10,611 nt of DNA from SAR324 cluster bacterium (GTDB lineage: Bacteria; SAR324; NAC60-12), in assembly GCA_022448705.1 (NCBI GenBank), contig JAKUUF010000045.1:1-10611 (forward strand), in the 5' to 3' direction. The notes below the pieces were generated by a model that saw only the letters and a list, made by a program, of their open reading frames with translations, had not been told where the DNA came from and did no database searches. This document shows, piece by piece, positions 1 to 6,399 of the stretch. Position 1 is the stretch's first letter. The number at the start of each line of letters is the position of its first letter. Both the position numbers and the translations under genes were made by a program.

Positions 1-1
1 T

Positions 2-214
2 CTTGGTGTGATTGCCCGTAAGAAATAATTTATCGGCACTTATATTCACGGCTGGCTAGAAAGTACTGAGGTTCCAAAGCGTCTGTTGACATTGGTTTCA
101 CCAGAACCTTTTGACATTCCATTTTCTTTTCAGCAAACTAAGGAACGTGAAATGGAAGAGCTGGCAATTTTTCTGGAAGAATATTGCGATGTGGAATCAA
201 TTCTCAGTAATTAA
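2..214 (+). pseudogene. cobQ: C-terminal end of cobyric acid synthase (CobQ), interrupted by an in-frame TAA; 5' part outside the window
   Basis: Frame 2 reads LGVIARKK, then TAA at 26-28, then 61 codons beginning FIGTYIHGWLES and ending EEYCDVESILSN before TAA at 212-214. GTYIHG matches the glutamine-amidotransferase end of CobQ (GTYLHG in well-known members). The tail, with a K-x-R-x-x-x-x-x-L-A pattern and a final D-V/I-x-x-I, resembles the CobQ C-terminus. CobQ amidates cobyrinic acid a,c-diamide to cobyric acid using glutamine and ATP. The residues before the stop (GVIAR) also fit the family in the same frame, so the TAA looks like one substitution in an otherwise intact frame. It may be a real nonsense mutation or an error in an A/T-rich run. 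The cobO-type gene starts 27 bases downstream, which supports a cobalamin operon. The family call is fairly sure; pseudogene status is uncertain. Confidence 0.6.
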
Positions 215-241
215 AAGAGCTCTATTTTTGGCTAGGCTATC

Positions 242-853
242 ATGACAGATACAATAATTGAACTGGAGACTGAAAGAACTGCAGGGGGAATCAAAATCCC
301 TAAGCGTCCAAAAATCAAACAGGGAGCTTTTCAAATTTATACTGGAGAAGGCAAGGGTAAAAGCACTGCTTCTCTTGGACTTATGCTGCGAGCACTTGGA
401 TCTGGAATGCATGTGTATTATTTGCGTATGCTCAAGCCTCGCTGGAAAACCGGTGAATTGAAACTTTGTCCAAACGATTTCCATCCTAACCTTACTTTTA
501 AGAACGTTCCTCATTATTGGGCACTTTGTGTCAGCAAAACAATTCCTGAAGATGTGGAAACGATGAAAGAAAAAATGAAGCCTGAAATGGAGGATCTGCA
601 CCTTCAAGTGAAATCCGGTAAGTATGATCTGATTATTGCAGATGAGATAAATTATTGTATTTATAGAGAACTGCTTTCACTTGATAAAGCTATTAAAATT
701 GTGGATGATCGTCCTGAAAATGTGGAACTTGTTTTTACCGGGCGTCATGCTCATCAAAAACTCATTGAGCGTGCGGACCTGGTTACTGAAATGAAGAAAA
801 TAAAGCATCACTTCGACAAGGGAATTCGTGCCAGAATAGGTATTGAATTCTAA
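242..853 (+). CDS. cobO: Corrinoid (cob(I)yrinic acid a,c-diamide) adenosyltransferase, CobO/BtuR family
   Basis: This 203-residue protein is close to the usual family length. It transfers the 5'-deoxyadenosyl group of ATP to Co(I) corrinoid in the cytoplasm, the adenosylation step of coenzyme B12 synthesis and salvage. A P-loop GEGKGKST lies at residues 35-42, preceded by IYT as in CobA/CobO. Next come the segment LKPRWKTGE, a Walker-B-like IIADEINY, the R-P...ELVFTGR block, and the signature C-terminus ADLVTEM...HHFDKGIRARIGIEF. The start at 242 is fixed by an in-frame TAG at 233-235, just upstream. No good Shine-Dalgarno site is visible. Its position 27 bases behind the cobQ tail suggests co-transcription and possibly translational coupling. 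The family is certain. Whether it acts on a,c-diamide or on late corrinoids cannot be read from sequence. Confidence 0.92.
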   Translation: MTDTIIELETERTAGGIKIPKRPKIKQGAFQIYTGEGKGKSTASLGLMLRALGSGMHVYYLRMLKPRWKTGELKLCPNDFHPNLTFKNVPHYWALCVSKTIPEDVETMKEKMKPEMEDLHLQVKSGKYDLIIADEINYCIYRELLSLDKAIKIVDDRPENVELVFTGRHAHQKLIERADLVTEMKKIKHHFDKGIRARIGIEF

Positions 854-972
854 CCCCCCGCCCTTTGTATTTTAATCAACAACTCAGAGCATATACATTA
901 AGCAGTTTTTTCTGCAACTGATTATGTAACAGTTCTTTGGTTGTTTTGAGAATCTTATTGATTTTTAACTAC

Positions 973-2199
973 ATGCTTTTCGCAAGAGTTTATTTTCCTT
1001 TTGCCCTGGGCTATGCCATTTCCTATTTTTATCGTAATGCCAATGCGATAATTGAAAGTGATCTGGTTGATGAACTTGGACTTGGTCCTGCTGATTTGGG
1101 GCTTTTGACTAGTGCCTACTTTTTTTCATTTGCGGCATTTCAGCTTCCCTTGGGTATTTTGCTCGATCGATACGGTCCACGACGCACTGAAGCAGCATTG
1201 CTTTTATTTGCAGCTCTGGGGGCATGGATTTTCTCTAATTCAGAAACATCTACAGGGTTGATTGCAGGCAGGTTGCTGATTGGATTAGGAGTTTCAGCAT
1301 GCTTGATGGCAGCCTTCAAGGCCTTTGTAATCTGGTTCCAAAGCGAACGGCTGCCGATGATAAACGGCTTGCAAATGGTTGCCGGAGGATTGGGAGCATT
1401 GGGTGCAACCACTCCTTTGCAGAATTTTCTTTCCGTCACGGACTGGCGCGGTGTTTTCTCAGGCCTTGCCATCATTACAGTTTTTGCTTCAATTTGTTTA
1501 TGGCTTGTTTTGCCGGAACATCATAGTTCTGCAGACAAAAAACCTGAATTCAAAACGCAGTTGAAAGAAATGGGAACGGTTTTCCGCAGCCCCGTTTTCT
1601 GGAGTATCGCGCCTTTAACAGCGCTTTCAAATGGAGCATTCCTGGCAATTCATGGCCTTTGGATAAAACCATGGCTGAGGGATGTGGCAGGTCTCGGCGA
1701 GCAGGATTCATCTCAATTATTATTCTCAATGACACTGTCTGTAATTACGGGTTATTTTCTGCTTGGAATTTTCACAGAACGGCTTTCCCGTTTTTTTGAT
1801 ATGCAGCCGATTTCAGTAGGTGTTTTTGGAATGATTCTGTTTTCGTCAGCCCAGTTCTCACTTGCCTTTGGCTGGTCAGCAAGTCCATTGTTGCTGGTAA
1901 CAATGCTTGGATTCCTGGGAACTTCATGTATATTAACCTACGCCGGATTAGCTCAGATATTTCCAAAAAAATACTCCGGAAGAGTAAGCACAATCCTGAA
2001 TGTACAGGTTTTTATGGGGGCTTTTATAATTCAATGGGGTATAGGAGAAATTATTGAACTCTGGCCATTAACCGAATCAGGCTATGACCCTGCAAGCTAC
2101 AGGGTTGCCATCAGTGCAGTGGCGTTGCTGCAGGTTTCAGGATTGGTTTGGTATTTTATTTCCCAACTTTTCATCAAAAGAAAGCTTGATGCATCCTGA
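973..2199 (+). CDS. Major facilitator superfamily (MFS) transporter, substrate unknown
   Basis: This is a strongly hydrophobic protein of about 408 residues with the pattern of roughly 12 membrane helices. It has an MFS motif A (G-I-L-L-D-R-Y-G-P-R-R) between helices 2 and 3, at 1153-1185. The N-terminal FALGYAISYFYRNANAII and the following DLGLLTSAYF are typical of a bacterial MFS_1 (COG2271-like) group common in proteobacteria. A charged central loop (ADKKPEFKTQLKE) separates the two six-helix halves. The substrate cannot be inferred. Start choice: ATG 973 is preferred. The open frame extends to TTG codons at 958, 946 and 937, but none has a convincing ribosome binding site and the conserved region begins only just after 973. 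The gene ends 3 bases from the stop of convergent csoR, so the two transcripts probably overlap. It lies 119 bases behind the cobO-type gene with no clear terminator between, so a corrinoid-related substrate is possible but unsupported. Confidence 0.88.
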   Translation: MLFARVYFPFALGYAISYFYRNANAIIESDLVDELGLGPADLGLLTSAYFFSFAAFQLPLGILLDRYGPRRTEAALLLFAALGAWIFSNSETSTGLIAGRLLIGLGVSACLMAAFKAFVIWFQSERLPMINGLQMVAGGLGALGATTPLQNFLSVTDWRGVFSGLAIITVFASICLWLVLPEHHSSADKKPEFKTQLKEMGTVFRSPVFWSIAPLTALSNGAFLAIHGLWIKPWLRDVAGLGEQDSSQLLFSMTLSVITGYFLLGIFTERLSRFFDMQPISVGVFGMILFSSAQFSLAFGWSASPLLLVTMLGFLGTSCILTYAGLAQIFPKKYSGRVSTILNVQVFMGAFIIQWGIGEIIELWPLTESGYDPASYRVAISAVALLQVSGLVWYFISQLFIKRKLDAS

Positions 2200-2202
2200 C
2201 AA

Positions 2203-2472
2203 TTATCTGATTTTTTCAAAGAGTTGGGTAATTTCTTTGATTTTCAATTCTGCATTTTTTTTATTTTTTGATGTAATTGCATCATTGACGCAATGCTGCA
2301 GATGACTTTCTAATATTCCAGATTCAATTTTACGCAATGCTCCTGTAACAGCCCTGATTTGTGAAAGCAGGTCCATGCAATAACGCCTTTCTTCAATCAT
2401 TGTTTGGATTCCCCTGACCTGTCCTTCAACCTTTTTCAGGCGTAGAAGCTGGTCTTCATGACTTGGATGCAT
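2203..2472 (-). CDS. csoR: CsoR-type metal-sensing transcriptional repressor (DUF156 family), probably Cu(I)-responsive
   Basis: This 89-residue all-alpha DUF156 protein begins MHPSHEDQLLRLKKVEGQVRG. The family's metal-site residues are present with the correct spacing: C32 (in RRYCMDLL), H57 and C61 (ESHLQHC), equivalent to Cys36/His61/Cys65 of Mycobacterium tuberculosis CsoR. The Cys-His-Cys set favours Cu(I) over the Ni/Co sensor RcnR, the formaldehyde sensor FrmR, or the persulfide sensor CstR, which lacks the His. Such proteins bind DNA without metal and release it on binding Cu(I). ATG 2472 is chosen because GGAG sits 6 bases upstream and the conserved domain begins there. The frame is open up to 2535, but that would run through the operator and promoter. 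No copper ATPase or chaperone gene is visible nearby, so the target beyond itself is unknown. His2 and His5 could contribute to metal binding. Confidence 0.9.
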   Translation of the reverse strand: MHPSHEDQLLRLKKVEGQVRGIQTMIEERRYCMDLLSQIRAVTGALRKIESGILESHLQHCVNDAITSKNKKNAELKIKEITQLFEKIR

Positions 2473-2504
2473 ATCAAACTCCAGAAAAAAGAGATTTTGA
2501 TAAC

Positions 2505-2521
2505 ATACCTTATGGGGGTAT
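2505..2521. promoter_or_regulatory. Candidate CsoR operator (G-tract pseudo-palindrome)
   Basis: The sequence ATACCTTATGGGGGTAT has inverted arms ATACC/GGTAT around a G-rich centre. That is the form of known CsoR operators, for example the Bacillus subtilis copZA site as I recall it. It lies 33 bases upstream of the csoR start, inside the predicted csoR promoter spacer and -10, where bound repressor would block RNA polymerase. It is also 67 bases upstream of the divergent glycosyltransferase start. Assignment is by pattern and position only. Confidence 0.65.
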
Positions 2522-2535
2522 AAAAAAGGTGTCAA
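2507..2535 (-). promoter_or_regulatory. Predicted sigma70-type promoter of csoR
   Basis: On the minus strand a perfect -35 TTGACA (2530-2535) is followed after 17 bases by TAAGGT (2507-2512), a poor -10. The operator covers the spacer and -10, as expected for a self-repressed csoR gene. The -10 assignment is the weak point; TATGTT a few bases further on would give a 22-base spacer. Confidence 0.45.
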
Positions 2536-2550
2536 GTGAAATTCAGGAGA

Positions 2551-2577
2551 AAGCTTACAATTTCCGTCTGTAAGTTT
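2551..2577 (+). other. Small hairpin in the leader of the glycosyltransferase gene
   Basis: Arms AAGCTTACA (2551-2559) and TGTAAGTTT (2569-2577) pair over 9 positions with one G-U, around a 9-base loop. The structure ends 11 bases before the ATG at 2589, where a ribosome binding site would be expected and none is seen. It could influence translation or be a protein-binding dyad. Function is not established. Confidence 0.3.
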
Positions 2578-2588
2578 GTGATTGTATT

Positions 2589-3419
2589 ATGCCGCAGGTA
2601 ACAGTTATTCTTCCGACCTGGAATCGTGCAAAATGGTTGAAAACATCCATTGAATCCGTACTGTCACAGACATTTCAGGATTTTGAGTTGATTGTGGTGG
2701 ATGATGCTTCAACCGACTCTACAGGAAAAATTCTCGAAAGCTATTCCGGAAAAATAAGGACAATACTTTTGCCTGAAAACCTTGGAGTCAGTGCTGCTCG
2801 AAATACTGCAATTGTGCAAAGCGACAGTAAGTGGATTGCCTTTCTGGATTCAGATGATTATTGGCATGCCGAAAAATTAGAAAAACAAATCAAACAAACC
2901 AGACTTTGTCCGGAATATCAGATTCATTTTACTGATGAAATCTGGATCAGAAATGGAATAAGAGTAAATCCGAAAAACAAGCATCGAAAAAGGGAAGGCT
3001 GGATATTTAAGCCAAGTTTGGCTCTTTGTCTTATGGCCCCTTCAACGGTGATGTTGCACAGGGAATTGCTGGAAAGACACGGAATGTTTGATGATGCCCT
3101 TCCTGTCTGTGAAGACTATGATCTTTGGCTCCGTTTGACCGCGTATCATCCTGTGGCGCTGCTGAATGAAAAATTGATGACCCGTCACGGAGGGCATTCG
3201 GACCAACTGTCGAGAAAACTATGGGGTATTGATCGCTTCCGTGTACAGTCGCTGCAGAAAATATTAAGTCAGGAAAATCTCCGTTCCGGAGATCGCACTG
3301 CAGCAATCCGGATGCTTAGGAAAAAATGCGAAATTTTGATCAAAGGTTTCCGGAATCGTGGTAACATGAAAGAGATTCGTGTCTATCAAAACATTGCTCA
3401 AAAATATTCAGATATCTAA
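2589..3419 (+). CDS. Family 2 (GT-A fold) glycosyltransferase
   Basis: This 276-residue soluble protein has a GT2 catalytic domain starting at residue 4 (VTVILPTWNRAKWL). It shows the nucleotide-binding segment LIVVDDASTD (34-43), the ENLGVSAARN block (63-72), the metal-binding DxD region FLDSDD (85-90) and a downstream CEDYDLWLRL (174-183), matching the ED/W motif with the likely catalytic acid. The C-terminal part, about 200-276, is basic and lacks membrane segments. It would transfer a sugar from a nucleotide donor, probably in cell-envelope or surface glycan synthesis. Donor and acceptor cannot be read from sequence. The ATG at 2589 immediately precedes the conserved domain; no clear Shine-Dalgarno site is present. 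The GNAT gene begins 11 bases downstream, so the two probably form one transcript. The gene is divergent from csoR and shares its upstream region, including the putative operator. Confidence 0.88.
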   Translation: MPQVTVILPTWNRAKWLKTSIESVLSQTFQDFELIVVDDASTDSTGKILESYSGKIRTILLPENLGVSAARNTAIVQSDSKWIAFLDSDDYWHAEKLEKQIKQTRLCPEYQIHFTDEIWIRNGIRVNPKNKHRKREGWIFKPSLALCLMAPSTVMLHRELLERHGMFDDALPVCEDYDLWLRLTAYHPVALLNEKLMTRHGGHSDQLSRKLWGIDRFRVQSLQKILSQENLRSGDRTAAIRMLRKKCEILIKGFRNRGNMKEIRVYQNIAQKYSDI

Positions 3420-3430
3420 ACAATAATCTT

Positions 3431-3925
3431 ATGGATGCAGTAAATGAAAATTATAAAATACGACCGGCTGAACTTGATGATGTCCCCGAAATTTTTGTTT
3501 TGATCAAAGAACTGGCTGATTACGAACGTCTATTAGATGAAGTAGTTGCAACAGAAGAGCTGCTCGAGGAAACTTTGTTTGGAGAAAATTCTAATGCTGA
3601 AGTTCTTCTTGCTTACAATGCGAACCAAGTTTTGGGGTTTGCATTATACTTCCATACGTTCTCAACTTTTCTGGGTCGTCCAGGAATTTATCTGGAAGAT
3701 CTTTTTGTGAGGGAGTTTGCCAGGGGCAAAGGCATAGGGGAAGCGCTTCTGCGAAGGTTAGCCAAGTGTGCCCTGGAAATGGAAGGAGGGCGCTTGGAAT
3801 GGTCAGTCCTTGACTGGAATGAACCGGCAATCAGTTTTTATAAGAAAATGGGAGCTGTACCTTTGAATGAATGGACAACGTTTCGTGTGACTGGAGAAAA
3901 ATTAAAGGAACTGGCTGCACTATAA
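3431..3925 (+). CDS. GNAT-family N-acetyltransferase, similar to diamine/spermidine-spermine acetyltransferase (SSAT)
   Basis: This 164-residue single-domain GNAT protein starts IRPAELDDVPEIFVLIKELADYE (9-31), which parallels the start of SSAT enzymes. It continues with GFALYFHTFSTF and GIYLEDLFV, the acetyl-CoA pyrophosphate loop R-G-K-G-I-G (98-103), then WNEPAISFYKKMGA (129-142) with Tyr137 at the position of the catalytic tyrosine of human SSAT. The whole order resembles SSAT/thialysine acetyltransferases more than ribosomal-protein acetyltransferases. The likely reaction is acetyl-CoA-dependent N-acetylation of a small amine, possibly a polyamine. The precise substrate is inference. It lies 11 bases after the glycosyltransferase stop in the same direction, so an operon is likely, although no shared pathway is evident. 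Start at 3431 has no obvious ribosome binding site. Confidence 0.88.
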   Translation: MDAVNENYKIRPAELDDVPEIFVLIKELADYERLLDEVVATEELLEETLFGENSNAEVLLAYNANQVLGFALYFHTFSTFLGRPGIYLEDLFVREFARGKGIGEALLRRLAKCALEMEGGRLEWSVLDWNEPAISFYKKMGAVPLNEWTTFRVTGEKLKELAAL

Positions 3926-3933
3926 TGAAAAAT

Positions 3934-3957
3934 AATTTATCTGTTTTTTAGATAATT
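3934..3957 (+). terminator. Weak A/T-rich hairpin after the GNAT gene
   Basis: TTATCT (3937-3942) and AGATAA (3950-3955) form a 6-base-pair stem around a loop that contains a T run, 12 bases past the stop codon. The stem is A/T-rich and the T run is in the loop rather than after it, so this is not a canonical terminator. It is the only candidate in the 77-base gap between the convergent GNAT and nusB genes. Confidence 0.2.
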
Positions 3958-4002
3958 AATAAGCACTCACATATTATTTACTATAATTTTTGAATCATGG
4001 AT

Positions 4003-4467
4003 TTAAGTTGTCACCTCATGCTTTTTTGATTCCTCTACTTCACTTTTAGTGGATTTAGTTTTTCTCTCCTGATCAATCTGGTCAAATACTTTCTGCAAAA
4101 CACTATTTGTCAGCCCATGCGAAGTGTCGTCTACAAAATCCTTGCACAGTTCCACTGCTTCATTGATAACTACACTGTGAGAGAGTTCCGGATGATGGTA
4201 TAGTTCATATACAGCCAGTCTTAATATATTCCTAACCGTAGTCGAAAGTCGGCTCAGCTTCCAGTGTTCCAGGTTTTTTCGTAAATAACGGTCAAGATAT
4301 TTACGGTGCTTGAGGGTTCCCTCAATCAGTTCACGGGCAAAAGCCTTAACTTCAGAACTTGTTTCAAGCTGGTCCAAAAAGCGATCTGCATGCTTCATGG
4401 CTTTGCTTTGAATCAGCTCTGCCTGATAAAGTGCCTGTACAGCATATGATCTAGCCTGGTGGCGCAT
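4003..4467 (-). CDS. nusB: Transcription antitermination factor NusB
   Basis: This 154-residue all-helical protein begins MRHQARSYAVQALYQAEL, the typical NusB start. It contains RELIEGTLKHRKYLD (45-59), then the family's most conserved stretch: LSTTVRNILRLAVYEL, a VVINEAVELCKDF block (99-111) and S-H-G-L-T-N-S-V-L (116-124). NusB pairs with NusE (S10) on boxA RNA in rRNA leaders to support antitermination and rRNA processing. The last 20 or so residues (ERKTKSTKSEVEESKKHEV) form a highly charged tail beyond the folded domain. Its start lies 93 bases after the lpxC stop. It may be part of the def-DUF192-lpxC transcript or have its own promoter; neither is clear. No Shine-Dalgarno site precedes the ATG on this strand. 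Confidence 0.95.
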   Translation of the reverse strand: MRHQARSYAVQALYQAELIQSKAMKHADRFLDQLETSSEVKAFARELIEGTLKHRKYLDRYLRKNLEHWKLSRLSTTVRNILRLAVYELYHHPELSHSVVINEAVELCKDFVDDTSHGLTNSVLQKVFDQIDQERKTKSTKSEVEESKKHEVTT

Positions 4468-4560
4468 CTAGGAGGGGCTGAAATATTGTTTTTAATTCTT
4501 AAGCATATGATGTACTTCCCTTGACTATATAAAGCATCGCTTTCGAAAAATTCTATTTTC

Positions 4561-5889
4561 TCAGGTTGTCATGGCAACATGTAGTTTTTGGACAAGAGCC
4601 TGATTGTAGCCGTGTGAAGTCATGTTGGCAACAACTCGTCCCCTCAGGGGATATCCAAGCAGATACAGGTCGCCGATCAGGTCCAGAATTTTGTGTCTGA
4701 CAAATTCGTCAGGATAACGCAGCTCAGTATTTATAACCTTGCCGTCATGCATGATAATATGAGAATCAAGATACCCGCTTCCAACTGTTCCTGTTTTTTG
4801 TGCAATATCTATGTTCTCAAAAGTGTTGAATGACCGCGCAGGGGCGATATCGCTTTCAAAGGAATCTTTTTCAGAATTAAAGGTAAGTTTCTGTTCTCCA
4901 ATAGGTGAGGCATAATCTACGCGCATCTTTACCTCAAATCCGTCAAAAGGTTCCACGTAAAGGTGTTTTTCATCAATTTTTTTACGTCCGACCTGTATTG
5001 GTTCCAAAACCACTGCGTCTTTAACAGCACCATCCTGGTCCTGAACACCAGCTTCGTTGATAAGTTCAGTGAAATGGTTTGCCGAACCGTCAATGTTTGG
5101 AATCTCTTCATCCACCTTGGCCAAAACGTTGGTAATTCCAGCCATGCTTAATGCTGCAAGCAAATGTTCAACTGTTCTTACTTTGCGGTTATCACGTGCT
5201 AATACAGTGGAGTTGGCACTGAAGGACTGTTTAGCTACAGACTGATCAAAATTCTCAATATTTGTGATATGTGCCGGCAGAGACGTTTCATCTAAAGTTT
5301 GAAAAATAATTCCACTGTTTGAATCCAGCGGACTTAAAATTACTCCAGTGTTTCGTCCGGTCAGCAGGCCTTTACCGTTTAGAACAACGTTATTTTTCAG
5401 GGTACGTTGTGGGCGATCTGAATCTTTGAGCTGTATTGCTCCGGAAGGTATTATGGGGTTGATGATCCTGGCTACTTCCATTTGGGTATCTGAGGCCAGA
5501 TCCTTTTTTTTCTCCGGAGGTTTGTTTGACAGCACAACTGCAATTTTATCAAGCAGTATTTCGAGCTGGAGCGGTTTCTCCATGAAATCAACAGCACCCT
5601 TCTTAATTGCATTTACTGCAGCATCAATACCTGCATGACCGCTCATCATGATCACAGGAAGGTCAGGGTGAGTCTCTCTCAATGTGCTGAGAATGGCCAT
5701 TCCGTCTGTTCCCGGGAGCCAGATATCCAGCAGTACCAGGTCCGGAGTTTGTTTTTCCAGTTGATCATAAAAAACTTCTGAGTTCTGACAGGTAATTGCA
5801 GGATAGCCTTCATCGGAAAGAACACTCTCCAGGATATCCCTTATGGCAGGTTCATCATCTACAACGTAAATAAGTTGTGATTTAGACAT
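4561..5889 (-). CDS. lpxC: Response-regulator receiver domain fused to UDP-3-O-acyl-GlcNAc deacetylase (LpxC)
   Basis: This 442-residue protein is about 140 residues longer than a normal LpxC. Residues 1-122 are a complete NtrC/NtrX-like receiver: acidic pair D11-D12, phospho-acceptor D55 in LLDIWLP, S83 in MMSGHAG, and K105 in FMEKP. A linker (about 123-158, rich in K, P and D) leads to a full LpxC from about 159. That domain has TVEHLLAAL with E241 and zinc ligand H242, then DEFVRHKILDLIGDLYLLG with zinc ligands H399 and D403 plus K400 and D407, and H426 near the end. These correspond to E. coli E78, H79, H238, D242, K239, D246 and H265. The enzyme is therefore expected to be active, removing the N-acetyl group in the committed step of lipid A synthesis on the cytoplasmic side. 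No internal stop or frameshift separates the parts. The frame is the same throughout and the ATG at 5889 starts the receiver. No partner kinase is present in the window. It is 42 bases downstream of the DUF192 gene. Confidence 0.93.
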   Translation of the reverse strand: MSKSQLIYVVDDEPAIRDILESVLSDEGYPAITCQNSEVFYDQLEKQTPDLVLLDIWLPGTDGMAILSTLRETHPDLPVIMMSGHAGIDAAVNAIKKGAVDFMEKPLQLEILLDKIAVVLSNKPPEKKKDLASDTQMEVARIINPIIPSGAIQLKDSDRPQRTLKNNVVLNGKGLLTGRNTGVILSPLDSNSGIIFQTLDETSLPAHITNIENFDQSVAKQSFSANSTVLARDNRKVRTVEHLLAALSMAGITNVLAKVDEEIPNIDGSANHFTELINEAGVQDQDGAVKDAVVLEPIQVGRKKIDEKHLYVEPFDGFEVKMRVDYASPIGEQKLTFNSEKDSFESDIAPARSFNTFENIDIAQKTGTVGSGYLDSHIIMHDGKVINTELRYPDEFVRHKILDLIGDLYLLGYPLRGRVVANMTSHGYNQALVQKLHVAMTT

Positions 5890-5931
5890 GGTTTCAGGTT
5901 TATTGAGATTATTTTTTGAGGTTGTTCAGTT

Positions 5932-6399
5932 TCAAAATTTAAATTTCATCCGCTGTCCTGTTTTAAGCCGAAGTTTTGCGGCCCGTCCTGCGGCAATCTC
6001 CAGAACAAAATTTACTGGAACCGGAGAGGTCATTACTTCAGGCTCATCCCTGGAATTAGCAGGCTTAGCATTATGAATGATATGCACAATCCTGTGGTTG
6101 TCCAGCCAGATAATATCCAAAGGAAACTGCATGTCTTTCATCCAGAAACGATGCGGTTTTCGTTTCTCAAAAACAAACAGCATCCCCCAACCTTTTTTCA
6201 GAGAGGTACGTTTCCCCAGTCCAAGGCTTCTTTTTTTAAGCGTGTCTGCGACCTCAACGGGAATTTCCTCTCCTGTGGAAGTTGTTACAATGGCGTGAGA
6301 GTAAACAATTTCCTCAGCGAAAGACTGGTTAAATGTGAATAATTGAATAATACAGAGAGAAACATTAATAGAAATGAAAATAGTCTTCCGCAAATTCAT
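5932..6399 (-). CDS. Exported DUF192 (COG1430) protein
   Basis: The 155-residue protein has a signal peptide: positive start MNLRKT, a hydrophobic core to about residue 22, and a likely cleavage after SFA (28) before EE. The mature part is a single DUF192 domain. It shows K-R-S-L-G-L-G-K-R-T-S-L (56-67), GWGMLFVFE (70-78), HRFWMKDMQFPLDIIWLD (83-100) and the final EIAAGRAAKLRLKTGQ (134-149). The family is widespread, often exported, and its function is unknown to me. Its ATG (6399) overlaps the TGA of def by four bases (ATGA), so translation of the two is probably coupled. The lpxC fusion gene follows after 42 bases. Co-transcription with def and lpxC suggests an envelope or housekeeping role but does not define one. 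Confidence 0.88.
   Translation of the reverse strand: MNLRKTIFISINVSLCIIQLFTFNQSFAEEIVYSHAIVTTSTGEEIPVEVADTLKKRSLGLGKRTSLKKGWGMLFVFEKRKPHRFWMKDMQFPLDIIWLDNHRIVHIIHNAKPANSRDEPEVMTSPVPVNFVLEIAAGRAAKLRLKTGQRMKFKF

Noticed and set aside
197..607. 136-codon open frame on the minus strand opposite the cobO-type gene
   Set aside because: It is antisense to a gene with clear family motifs, and its translation shows no recognisable domain.
902..915. GCAG-TTTTTT-CTGC as a terminator between the cobO-type gene and the MFS gene
   Set aside because: Only four base pairs, and the T run is in the loop rather than after the stem.
2473..2535. N-terminal extension of CsoR from 2535
   Set aside because: It would translate the promoter and operator region; ATG 2472 has GGAG at good spacing and begins the conserved domain.
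4470..4477. Strong Shine-Dalgarno-like AGGAGGGG on the plus strand just upstream of nusB
   Set aside because: No plus-strand reading frame of useful length follows it; nusB is clearly on the other strand, so this is chance.
4519..4545. AAAGC/GCTTT small dyad between lpxC and nusB as a terminator
   Set aside because: Five A/T-rich pairs with a 3-base loop and no following T run on the minus strand; too weak to call.
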